A stretch of DNA of 64,000 nucleotides from Cryptomeria japonica (taxonomy: Eukaryota; Streptophyta; Pinopsida; Cupressales; Cupressaceae): the NCBI RefSeq assembly GCF_030272615.1, contig NC_081412.1:341561370-341625369 (forward strand), in the 5' to 3' direction. Shown piece after piece: positions 46,605 through 55,699 of the stretch. Both the position numbers and the translations under genes were made by a program. Positions within the stretch are counted from its first letter, which is position 1. Each line of letters begins with the position of its first letter. The notes below the pieces were generated by a model. It saw nothing but the letters and a program-made list of their open reading frames with translations, had not been told where the DNA came from and did not search any database.

Positions 46605-49040
46605 TGTTGTGACCATTTCACACATCGCCCCATCGCAAATGGGGACCCCCTCTTTTTGCTTGTTTTTGTGCTTGTTTTCGCTTTCGTTTTTAGGGTTTTG
46701 TTAGTCCGTTAGTTGTCTGGATTTAGGGCTAAGCCTTAGGGTTGTAAATATTGCCTTTTCAAGCCAAAATCCAGTCACTTTTGAGAGTTTTTTTTTGAGC
46801 TTCTTTTCTAGAATGCAAATTTTGAATGCAATTATTTCGCCAAAATGGTCTAATTTTCAATTGGAATGTTCATGCAGAGCTTAAACTTGTCTAAGTGTTG
46901 ACCGTCAATATGAATTTTTGTCTGACTGAATATTTTGACCAAATTTTGACTTTTTTGAAGTTTGATCCTGGGCATCAGAATTGATTTGTTTTTGCCTCGT
47001 GAAGTGTTAAAATGTGAAAAATCTTGTTATTTTGGCCTGTAGGAGCAAAATCGCTCCTGTCCCTCAGTGAAGGACGGGAGCTCAATTTCAAATATCTCAT
47101 CGTCCCTACAGAGTCCAGACAAATTTTACGTTTGAAATGATAAAGAACGACAAGATCTTTCATTTGAATATAAATTGAAGATTTTTATGAGCACAGAAAT
47201 GCCTCCAGGAGGAAAATCGCCCCTGTCCCTCAGTGAAGGACCGGAGCTACAATTCAAATTTCGCCTTGTCCTTGCAAGATTTTGAAAACTTAATGATTTG
47301 AGGACGTCCGAAGGAAGATACTTTGCCAAATGAATATAATTTGAGATGCAAAAAACGAAGGAAAATGACCTATATTGACTAGTTCGCTCCTGTCCCTCTC
47401 CAAGGGACCAGGGCGAGGTACCTTGTAGCTCTCGTCCCTCTCCCAGGGACCAGAGCGATTTCCTCCATTTTGCAAAATCCAGACAAGGGTCAAGGCAAGT
47501 TTACGTTCAAAAACGAAGGAGAACATGAGATGAATGCATTGAATATAAATTGAAGATTTTTTGGACGTCCATACCAGCATTAAATGCCTAGTTCGCTCCT
47601 GTCCCTCTCCAAGGGACCAGAGCGATTTTTGATATAATTGCCTTTGTTGCAAAATTACAAACAATGTCAAGGCATGGGCGGATAGAGTGAAGAAGGACGA
47701 CTCCGTTGAATATAAACTTGGAACCTGGCAAAGTAAGATGAAGGCCACAAAGGAAGGATCGCTCCTGTCCCTCTCCAAGGGACCAGGGCGATACAATGGT
47801 GATGATGCGTCCCTCCAGAGTTCAAGGTCGTCCCTCCAAGGTTCAAGGCCGATCCAAGTTAGGACGAAGGGTGGCGAGGACATTTCAAGGCATTTCCATC
47901 AAGCGCAACGTTGCAAAGGTCATCACATGGAAGGATTTGCACTATAAAGACCTAGATCGCTCCTGTCCCTCTCCAAGGGACCAGAGCGATATTTCTATTA
48001 AAGCATCGATTTCAAAAGACAAGCAAGTTTCAAGCTACCAAGAGGGTCGAAAGGACATCATTCCACGCAATGAAGATGATTGCAAGTCGGTACAAACAAG
48101 AACAAGCATGTTATGATGAACTTCGCTCCTGTCCCTCAGGAAGGGACTAGAGCGATATTGATATATTAGATTAATCCATGCAAAATTTACGTAAGGACAA
48201 GACATTGCAATGTTTTGGAAGGTCCATGATATGGTAAAAAGATGATAAACAAGAGTTTTGAACGTGAAATGAGCATCATTTTGAGCATGGAGACTAGATC
48301 GCTCCTGTCCCTCTCCAAGGGACCAGGGCGATTTGCTTTGGATTCCTTGTTTTGCTTCAAGATCAAGCTAAGTCAAGACGTCTTAAGATAGCATATGGTC
48401 CAAGGCATCGTTTGAAGACAATTTGCAAGAGTTTTTAACGTCCAAACATTGCTAATCGAGGTAAAAGTCTCCCATCGCTCCTGTCCTTTGGACAAGGACC
48501 AGGGCGATATCATTAAAAACACTCACGTTCCTTCAAAGATCAAGGCGACATGAGGATAGGAAATGCGAAGGACGACATTTGGAGGACATTGCAAAGGAGA
48601 TCAAAGTGTAAAGTTGCCAAGGTCAAGGAGAAAACATGGATCGCTCCTGTCCCTCTCCAAGGGACAAGGGCGATGGTCCCTTTAAATACGTCCAAACACA
48701 TAATGAAGCGAATGGGAATAAGCGCAAAGGACACAAGCAATGATTTTTCGAAGGTCAAAGATGCAAGATGAACATGAAAACATGGAGATCGCTCCTGTCC
48801 CTCTCCAAGGGACCAGGGCGATAATGGTCATAGGATGCACTTGCTCGCACAAGGAAGAAATTCAAGTTCGAAAGACCACCAGATGATCGATTTGGGACGT
48901 GGAAATGAAGGAATTTAACGTCGAAAACGCAAGAATCATGCCAAAGATGGTGAATCGCTCCTGTCCCTCATCAAGGGACCAGAGCGATGAGGTACGTCCC
49001 TCTATTTACATATTTTTTGGCGCCAAATTAAACAATTCGA
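46605..49040 (+). repeat. LTR-like region carrying the hairpin array
   Basis: It begins TGTTGTGACCATTTCACACA, an LTR-like start that is shared with 39864 inside a hAT element, so this is a dispersed repeat. After about 450 bp without repeats the hairpin array follows. No copy of this start is seen after the ORF at 49998-53219, so a matching 3' LTR is not in the window. It is probably the U3 part of a long LTR that includes the TATA box at 49318 (inference). Confidence 0.55.
47050..48988 (+). repeat. Array of 13 hairpin repeats, period about 166 bp
   Basis: A repeat of about 35 bases starts at 47050, 47216, 47383, 47428, 47592, 47758, 47956, 48122, 48298, 48474, 48640, 48788 and 48954. Left arm ATCGCTCCTGTCCCT, a loop of about 5 bases (mostly CTCCA), right arm AGGGACCAGAGCGAT or AGGGACCAGGGCGAT. 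The arms pair at 12 to 13 of 15 positions. Nine of twelve intervals are 164-176 bp and five of them are exactly 166. The sequence between repeats is diverged but shares blocks such as GAATATAAATTGAAGATTTT, so whole ~166-bp units were amplified in tandem and only the hairpin stayed constant. Confidence 0.95.
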
Positions 49041-49317
49041 ATTTACTTTAAATGCTAAATCAATTTAAAAATTAAAAAATCCATTTTTATTGGCATTTAA
49101 TGTGGCGTTAACATTTATTAATTATTTTTGCCTTATTTAAAAATCGAAATTTGCAATTAAAAAACGCAAGGCATTAGTAATTAATTAATTAATTAATAAA
49201 AAAAAAATCGATTTGAGCGCTCATATATGGAGGTCGGCCTTGTTATTTCATTGCAAATCATTTAAAAAGTGGTTTTGTTTTTATTAAGTCGGCCTAAGGG
49301 GTAGAGGATGCAAGCGC
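49041..49317. other. AT-rich segment upstream of the TATA box
   Basis: Non-coding and strongly AT-rich (AATTAATTAATTAATTAAT near 49180). Probably promoter-proximal sequence of the ORF downstream. Confidence 0.5.
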
Positions 49318-49325
49318 TATATAAG
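49318..49325 (+). promoter_or_regulatory. TATA box for the 1,073-codon ORF
   Basis: TATATAAG lies in a short GC-richer setting (GCGC before, GGGGG after). Transcription would start near 49350, giving a leader of about 450 bases before the putative intron. Confidence 0.6.
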
Positions 49326-49415
49326 GGGGTAGAATTATCATTTTCTACATCATTATTTTTACCTTCCTTTATGCGAGTTGACAAGAGGCGAATATAGTGC
49401 GAGTTTTATTTATCC

Positions 49416-49540
49416 AAGGTGGCAAAGACACTCCAAAGGTGGTGCGAATTGCATTGAAGACCAAGGGTGGCGCGCTTAGACATTCCAAAGGTGGTGCGAC
49501 TTCAAACCAAAGGTGGCGTAGACATTCCCAAGGTGGTGTG
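49416..49540 (+). repeat. CCAAAGGTGG minisatellite in the leader
   Basis: Six variants of CCAAAGGTGGTGCG occur at about 49416, 49433, 49461, 49485, 49507 and 49527. A longer block, GAATTGCATTGAAGA, also recurs (about 49446 and 49570). Confidence 0.8.
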
Positions 49541-49798
49541 AGGCGTGCGAAGTGTGTTGGAAGAGGTGTGAATTGCATTGAAGATCAAAGGTAGAGCGAA
49601 TTTGAAGATCCATCCAAGACCACGCCTAAGGCGAATTTGCTAAGGACTTGGTGATTTATTTGTGCGAAATTGAAGATCACATTCTCTCCAGAGGTGGCGA
49701 AATCAAATTTGAGGGGATCATATTGAAGATTATCTTTATACCTCAATTTTGCTTAGGCAAATTTTGTTTTTGCATTCTAGAGTTAGCTCTCTATCGAG

Positions 49799-49995
49799 GT
49801 ATGGCGATTTAATTATTATTGTTTTATTCATTCATCGTCATATTTCAAATTTTGAATTTTAAAATCTCTTAGCTCAATCGTTGTATTTTAGGAAGTGATA
49901 ACTCTAGGGACTTATCATGAGGTTTCCTAAAATCTATCTCTCTTATCTACGTTTTTTATTGCAAAATCTATTTCTTATAATGAAATGTTGTGTAG
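49799..49995 (+). other. Putative 5'-leader intron flanked by an 11-bp direct repeat
   Basis: AGGTATGGCGA occurs at 49797-49807 and at 49994-50004. Splicing from the GT of the first copy to the AG that opens the second (TTGTGTAG, then GTATGGCG) would remove 197 bp and leave exactly one copy of the repeat. The retained form starts ATGGCGATTTAA, a three-residue reading frame ending in a stop. The spliced form reads straight into the long ORF. Splicing is inferred from these signals only. Confidence 0.55.
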
Positions 49996-49997
49996 GT

Positions 49998-52900
49998 ATG
50001 GCGACCCCAAAGGCGGGAGCATCCACCAGTCGCTCGGCTCTCATGAAAGAAGATCAGAAGACTGAAGAAGTGGAGACCAAGATCGTGTCCAAGTGGAGCA
50101 ACATTGGAGATACAAACTTGGGGAACTTTAGTACGAAGAAGTTCCGAGAGGTCCCTTACATCGGCAAGCCATCACCTGTCGCCCGGAGAATAATAGAAAG
50201 TGGCATCATCAAGGCGGCCGGTTTTCCTCCAGCTATTCAGTGCCACGAGTTGATGATCGAGTGTGCCCGTCATTACAATCCACAGTCCAGGACAATTGTG
50301 TCCAATGAGGGAAACACTTTGGCGTACCTTTCAGAGGAGGCCATAAGTGAAGCCTTCCATCTTCCAGAGCACAGGGACATGATATACAAGAGCATTGAAG
50401 GAGCTAGATCAGTGTACGATGACGATCCAGATGCTTGTCTAAGCATAATCAACAAGAACTGGCTACTCAAGAGTCGTCCCCGTCTGAGCAAAGTACCGAA
50501 CACACCACACCGGATCGATTTCCAAGAGGAGTACAGAGATTTGATTACCATGCTCAACAGAGTTACAGGAGCACCTCATGCCTTCTATTTTGAGAAATGG
50601 ATGTTTTATTTCATCCAGGTGATTGTTCAAGGAAAGGGTACAATACATTGGGCTAGGATAATTAGCCATTGCTTAGACGTACAGTTGAGAAGACTCAGGG
50701 CTACTAAGTCCTTCCACATGAGTTCATATGTCATCTATGCCTTAATCAGGAGCGTTGAGTACGCAGGACTACCTCACAGAGGAGTGATTGGAAGAGGACC
50801 CGGCGAGGTCAGAGTTTGTGAATCCTATACCCACTTGCATCATCCACCAGGGAAGAACTACAAGTTAATCAATGATACTTTCACGATGAACATCACAAGG
50901 ACGTTGCAAGGAGGGATTCACAATAGATTATCTCAGGATGCCCAGGAATTAATCAAGAGGTACGGTGCTTGGTTCATTCAGTTTCCCAAGTTCACTTACA
51001 TTAGAGTGTATGGATGTCCTTTACCTCCATATATGTTGCCGAGATACCCGACAGACAGGATTGTGTTACTTGAAGTAACAAGGCAGTTGGCAGCATATGT
51101 GAAGGCATTCAGACACAGACATCAGAATGGAGTTCAGGTACCTATTATTTTGGGTAATTCAGTTGAGGTATGTCCCAATGTCTCAGCCATGGATGACGCA
51201 GAGAGGGAGTTAGCCTTGTATCCTTTATCATCTTTTGCTTGGAGGAATAGTTTTGATCCTCATGGACATTTAGAGGAGACAGTCGGTAGAAGATTTAGAC
51301 ATGAGTACCAGATTGAAGATTTTATGATGAATCTCTTAGATGATCTCGAAGTGAAACGAAAGATACATTCTAGATTGCCTTTGGATTTCATCAGGAAATG
51401 TAAGATTTACAGAGTGGCCGACCAAGCTCAGGACAACGGCAGGCACATCCAATCTTCATATGATAGAGAGAGCAAAACAATTAGTTTGAATTGGAATGAG
51501 CCCGAGGCCGTGGATTTAGATGAATTGATGGCACCAGTCTTGTCTTGTACTCGCAGATGGGTAGACATTCAACATCAGAAGTTGAGAGAACAAGGCATAG
51601 CCATGTCTTTTACTTTGGAAGAAAAGCCAGCCGAAGGTGGAGCCAGTGTTAGTGAAGGCAATCCTAATCCTAGGAATTCAGGAGAAGGTAACCTTCGATG
51701 TGCCAGTGAGGGCAATCTCCATCCGAGAGGTTCAAAGAGAAAGGAAAGATCAGAAAAGAAAGAGCCTTCCAAGAAAAAGCAAGGTGCTAACAAAGATCAA
51801 ACACCAGGTACTTCTTCCAGGCCAGAAGATAGAACAGTTCGAGTGGAAGAATCCATGGAATCGATGGTACAGAATGATAGACAGGAGGAAGAACAGGCAC
51901 AGCATGTTTCATCCGATGGATCTCTCCAAGACTATGATTTAGATAATGATAATGAAGTAAAATCTCCTCCCAGACAAGAAGAAGTAGTACACAAAGAAAT
52001 TCAAGTTCAAGAGACAAGATCAAATATCCCAGATTGGTTGAAGGAAAGATTGACTAAGGTGATCGTAATTGAGGACGAGGACAGTGCAATCGATCTAGAG
52101 AGCCTTGTTGGACGCTCACATATGACAACAGAGAAGAAGAAGGCTACAAAGATGTCCAAGATGATTCGAGATGAGACTGGATCTAGAAAACTGCAGATAG
52201 CTACACCGGCGGCAGACAAATATGAGGGTGAGATCCTAGCAGAAGACTATCATATACAGACTGTTGAGTTAGGACCATCCACAGCAGAGCAGACTTTAGA
52301 TGATGCCACCGACACATTTGAGGCATTGAAGGATAAATTTAGAGAAGAAGTAGAGAAGAATAGAAAGCTTGAGAAAGAGGTCGGTGCATGGAGAACATAT
52401 TTCAGTCACATCAATGAACCTTTGGGACGTCAGGATCCAGTTAGATCACCATTGCAGGCATTGCCCCTTCAATCAATCAATGAAGCAGAAAGATTCAGGA
52501 ATATGGTCCAGCGTACATGTAATTGGATGGATAGATCTCACACGGTGGCCATTGAGTTTATTACAAGGATGTCGAAGATCACCCACCAGGCTATCCAAGT
52601 TCTTGAAATAATCCACAGATTGATGGCAACAGTAGCTGCATTTGCCCATACCAAGGACGTTGTCATTCCTGTCTTGAAAGTTATAAGACATACATCCAGA
52701 AGAATTTTAGCACAAGAGAAGATCTTGGAAGGCGATTCTCACAGTTTGTTTCAGTGGTCAACCTTACTCCATATAAAGAGTGTTCTCTTTGAGGACATCA
52801 GTATTAGATGTGGTCAAGTTGAGGAGGTGATCAATCCGATCCAGGACAGAGTATTTGAGGTACTTCGTACCATTCTTGGCAGAAGGATCGAGGTCGAGAC

Positions 52901-53219
52901 AGATGTGGATTTACAAGAGTTTGAGGATAGAATCACTATCATCTTTCGCAAGGACGCAGATGTTACAGATGAGCAGTATGATCAGATGTATGCCACCATG
53001 CTCCTGATTGATAGAACAAAGGAACTTGAACCTACTTGGGACACAGCTCTTCTAGATGCATTTGATCAGGTTATCCACTTAGAAGAGAGTATCAAGAATC
53101 TTCCCGAGATTCCAAGCACAGAAATCGAAGGAATCGTGACAAAATTTATTGCATATGCTAAGAAAGAGAATTGGAAAGGGAATAAGATTCTAGATGAAAG
53201 GTTGTTACAGATGACATGA
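49998..53219 (+). CDS. Uninterrupted 1,073-residue protein of unknown function
   Basis: The start MATPKAGASTSRSALM at 49998 is chosen because it follows the putative acceptor; an in-frame extension to 49917 exists but would be intronic. Residues about 30-500 form a mostly globular region (FREVPYIGKPSPVARRIIES, IQCHELMIECARHYNP, WMFYFIQVIVQGKGTIHWAR, GAWFIQFPKFTYIRVYGCP). From about 555 to 720 the chain is low-complexity and charged, with a Lys-rich basic stretch (RGSKRKERSEKKEPSKKKQG) that could be a nuclear localisation signal. A short coiled coil follows (EALKDKFREEVEKNRKLEKE, about 805-830), then a helical C-terminal domain. The N-terminal part has a loose resemblance to plant transposon-encoded proteins (weak). 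No RT, protease, integrase or transposase motif was seen. The lack of any stop, amid decayed elements, argues for recent arrival or selection. It is probably a member of a repeated family, carried by a retroelement. Confidence 0.85.
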   Translation: MATPKAGASTSRSALMKEDQKTEEVETKIVSKWSNIGDTNLGNFSTKKFREVPYIGKPSPVARRIIESGIIKAAGFPPAIQCHELMIECARHYNPQSRTIVSNEGNTLAYLSEEAISEAFHLPEHRDMIYKSIEGARSVYDDDPDACLSIINKNWLLKSRPRLSKVPNTPHRIDFQEEYRDLITMLNRVTGAPHAFYFEKWMFYFIQVIVQGKGTIHWARIISHCLDVQLRRLRATKSFHMSSYVIYALIRSVEYAGLPHRGVIGRGPGEVRVCESYTHLHHPPGKNYKLINDTFTMNITRTLQGGIHNRLSQDAQELIKRYGAWFIQFPKFTYIRVYGCPLPPYMLPRYPTDRIVLLEVTRQLAAYVKAFRHRHQNGVQVPIILGNSVEVCPNVSAMDDAERELALYPLSSFAWRNSFDPHGHLEETVGRRFRHEYQIEDFMMNLLDDLEVKRKIHSRLPLDFIRKCKIYRVADQAQDNGRHIQSSYDRESKTISLNWNEPEAVDLDELMAPVLSCTRRWVDIQHQKLREQGIAMSFTLEEKPAEGGASVSEGNPNPRNSGEGNLRCASEGNLHPRGSKRKERSEKKEPSKKKQGANKDQTPGTSSRPEDRTVRVEESMESMVQNDRQEEEQAQHVSSDGSLQDYDLDNDNEVKSPPRQEEVVHKEIQVQETRSNIPDWLKERLTKVIVIEDEDSAIDLESLVGRSHMTTEKKKATKMSKMIRDETGSRKLQIATPAADKYEGEILAEDYHIQTVELGPSTAEQTLDDATDTFEALKDKFREEVEKNRKLEKEVGAWRTYFSHINEPLGRQDPVRSPLQALPLQSINEAERFRNMVQRTCNWMDRSHTVAIEFITRMSKITHQAIQVLEIIHRLMATVAAFAHTKDVVIPVLKVIRHTSRRILAQEKILEGDSHSLFQWSTLLHIKSVLFEDISIRCGQVEEVINPIQDRVFEVLRTILGRRIEVETDVDLQEFEDRITIIFRKDADVTDEQYDQMYATMLLIDRTKELEPTWDTALLDAFDQVIHLEESIKNLPEIPSTEIEGIVTKFIAYAKKENWKGNKILDERLLQMT

Positions 53220-54215
53220 CATCTTATTTCTCATTGGCTGATACCTCCTAGATTTTTGTGCCAAATTTAATATTTGGCTATGTATTTAATATTGTTCAGT
53301 AAAAGGGAGGTCATTTGTAACAAACCCTAATTAGGGTTTAGGTGTCATGATCTTGTCCATTGATTTACTTTCAATCTGGACCTTTCATTGTAACTGGGGA
53401 TGCTATTTATCCCCCCATTTTTTTCATTTCATTGGTAACAGAATAGTCAATAGAGAAATAGAGAATAGAGTTGAGAAATTAGAGTTGTAAGCAATTTTTA
53501 TTTTGTAGCAAGATTGAGTCTTGAAGAGAGAAGTTCAAGCAATTGTTGTATATGATGACTTGGAAATCAATAAAATATTGAAGTTATGGTGTTTTGTTGC
53601 AAATTTCTTAAGTTATCTTCATGGTTGTTGGATGTACTTGAATCTCGCTCAATCAAAGTAGTTTGTTAATTTGAAAGGCTAAGTGTGAGATTTGATATTT
53701 GGTAGGATTCGCAATCCAAACCACTAGCTTCTTGCTGATTGTAGGAACGCCTTGCGTGGTCGACTGGAAAACATTTTGAGTCCTTAACCTTCAAGCATTT
53801 TCGCACCTAGGATATGTACCTTCGTAGTAGTGTCCTTGGTCTTTGATGCATTGAATACCATTATTACCTTAGAAGATCGCACTAATTTCAATTAAGTTGT
53901 TATCTTATGGCAAAATTGAAGTTGGTTGAGTCTTGCCAAATCTCATTCATGCTAAGTCGTTCATAGGGTTAGGCTAGATTAGACCCCTTAAACCCTATCT
54001 TTTTCCATTTTTTGAAAGTTCTTTTTAGATTAGTGAAATCTTCGAACCATTGAATCCGTAAGAAGCCTTGAAGGAAACAGCAAATCACATCATACCACTA
54101 AAAGCTTGTCCACACGTGGAGACCCCACTAAAAGAACCTTGGAGTCCATCTAACTGATCCTTTTTGCAGATCTTCAGCAGTTAGAGACTATTTTCTCAAG
54201 AGAGGATAAGATGCC
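53220..54215. other. 3' flank of the long ORF, LTR-like
   Basis: Non-coding. It contains a polyadenylation-type signal and, further on, wording such as GTCCACACGTGGAGACCCC near 54110 that is suggestive of retroelement internal or LTR sequence. A purine-rich run AAGAGAGGATAAGA ends just before the palindrome at 54216. Confidence 0.5.
53569..53574 (+). terminator. Polyadenylation signal AATAAA
   Basis: AATAAA lies 350 bp after the stop codon of the long ORF, in the T/A-rich setting expected of a plant 3' end. Confidence 0.5.
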
Positions 54216-54264
54216 TGTTGGTATTTTATTCTGTGTATGATTGTGTACAAAATACACGTCAACA
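54216..54264. repeat. 49-bp TGTTG...CAACA inverted repeat
   Basis: TGTTGGTATTTTATTC opens and TACAAAATACACGTCAACA closes the segment; the ends pair imperfectly. It follows a purine-rich tract and has TG...CA ends, so it may be a minimal LTR or the joined ends of a deleted element. Not classified. Confidence 0.5.
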
Positions 54265-54289
54265 ATAACCTAGCATCATTTCTTGTCTA

Positions 54290-55690
54290 TTGTGGTTTGG
54301 TTTATCATGGGGCAATTATGAGCTACTTAGTAACTCGTCTCTTTCAAGGCATTCATAACTTTATCCAATTTATCTTCAAATATGGATACTTTACTTTGGT
54401 GTTTTCTTGATGGTCTTTGAGCTTTCTATGTGAATGGCCATCCTATATGTATCCCTCAATAGATAACCCATTTTAGCATCATAAGCATTGCAAAAAAAAA
54501 CTAAACACATAGATTCATTAAGTCTTAAATAAGCTATAATTGTAGTCATCACTTTTTAACAAATCTTGCATTGAATTTAGACACAAATTCATTAGACCCT
54601 TTAGTGATATTTGTAAATTCATTTATAATGAACCTGGGATCTGTTTTGTCACCATATTTGTTCTCTTAAAATTATCTTCAATTCCTCCCAAGAACCAATA
54701 CTTCCATCAAGTAATCCTCTATACCAATCCCATGCTTCCTCAACTAGAGATTATAAGAATAGTTTCATAAGGACACTTCATCCTCAATTTCATAGTCATC
54801 AGTCAAAGTTATAAATGATTTCAAATGATCTTCTCCTAACAAAGCAATATTTCCAGAGAACTTCTCCAATGTAATTCTCACCTCAGCTGAGAGAGGATTT
54901 GGATATCTAAGGATCCTTGTGAAATCCAATTGTTTGTCCAGCAGGGATATAACCTACACTTACTTTGACTTAAATATTTCTTGACCCACCAAGAGAAAAT
55001 CCTCTAATATTTCCATTCATTTCTACCTTTAAAGCTGAACTTAACACATTATTGGTTAAAATATTATGAGGGAGATTTCCAGGATTTATGAAGTTCCCAA
55101 GTGGACCAATATTTCTCAAAGCTTCAATTCTTCTCTTCAAATCATCTCTAATTCTTTGAGACTCAATTTTGTCCAGCTCAACTTTAAGATCATTCACTTC
55201 TTTCAAAAGAACTTGGTCATTTCAATCATCAATTTTCTTTACAACCTTAATTATTATTGGAGAATCAGAATCGTCATCCATTTCTACACCATCTCTTTGA
55301 TCTTTCAAGTTACCACAGGAAAAGGTGTCTTTATACCAATAATGGCATTCTCCTTGCTTTGAGGGAGATGTTACATGCTTATTAAATAAAGCATTCCTTC
55401 TAATGTTAACATCAAGAGGAACAACGCCAAAGAGGAAAGTTTAATTGATCTTAGACTCTAATTCCCTTTGTTCCCTCTCAATATTATTACTAATAGCTTG
55501 ATATTTGGGACCAAGCCAAATACTTTCATCGTTATTTACATTATAACCACCAGATCTCTTCCTATCAGCAAGATTCTCATTATTTTTGGAATGACTGATA
55601 TCGGGAGTAGAAGGCCTACCCGTGTTTTTAGCTATCCATGTTTGGTTATCCTTGGGCTTCATTGCGGAGAACAACTGAGGATTCAAAGCA
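54290..55690 (-). pseudogene. gypsy gag remnant
   Basis: Minus-strand reading: an N-terminal region (QTWIAKNTGRPSTPDISHS, 55640), a Glu/Lys coiled-coil part (MKEVNDLKVELDKIESQRIR, 55206) and a Retrotrans_gag capsid block near 54740-54570 (VEEAWDWYRGLLDGSIGSWE, then TDPRFIMNEFTNITKGSNEF). The last block is the diagnostic Trp-Tyr-x-x-Leu...Trp pattern of gypsy gag. Frames are broken in several places. It may be the same family as the gag-protease fragment at 34811-36680. Confidence 0.78.
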
Positions 55691-55699
55691 GAATAGAGA

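Noticed and set aside
47290-47883. 197-codon minus-strand frame across the hairpin array
   Set aside because: It repeats the translated hairpin (PGPLERDRS) with unrelated sequence between; an artefact of the array.
47050-48988. CRISPR array (regular direct repeats with unique spacers and dyad symmetry)
   Set aside because: Spacing of about 130 bases between repeats is far too long, the spacers share sequence with each other, there are no cas genes, and the surroundings are plant retroelements.
51575-51793. Minus-strand frames opposite the long ORF
   Set aside because: Shadows of the plus-strand coding sequence.
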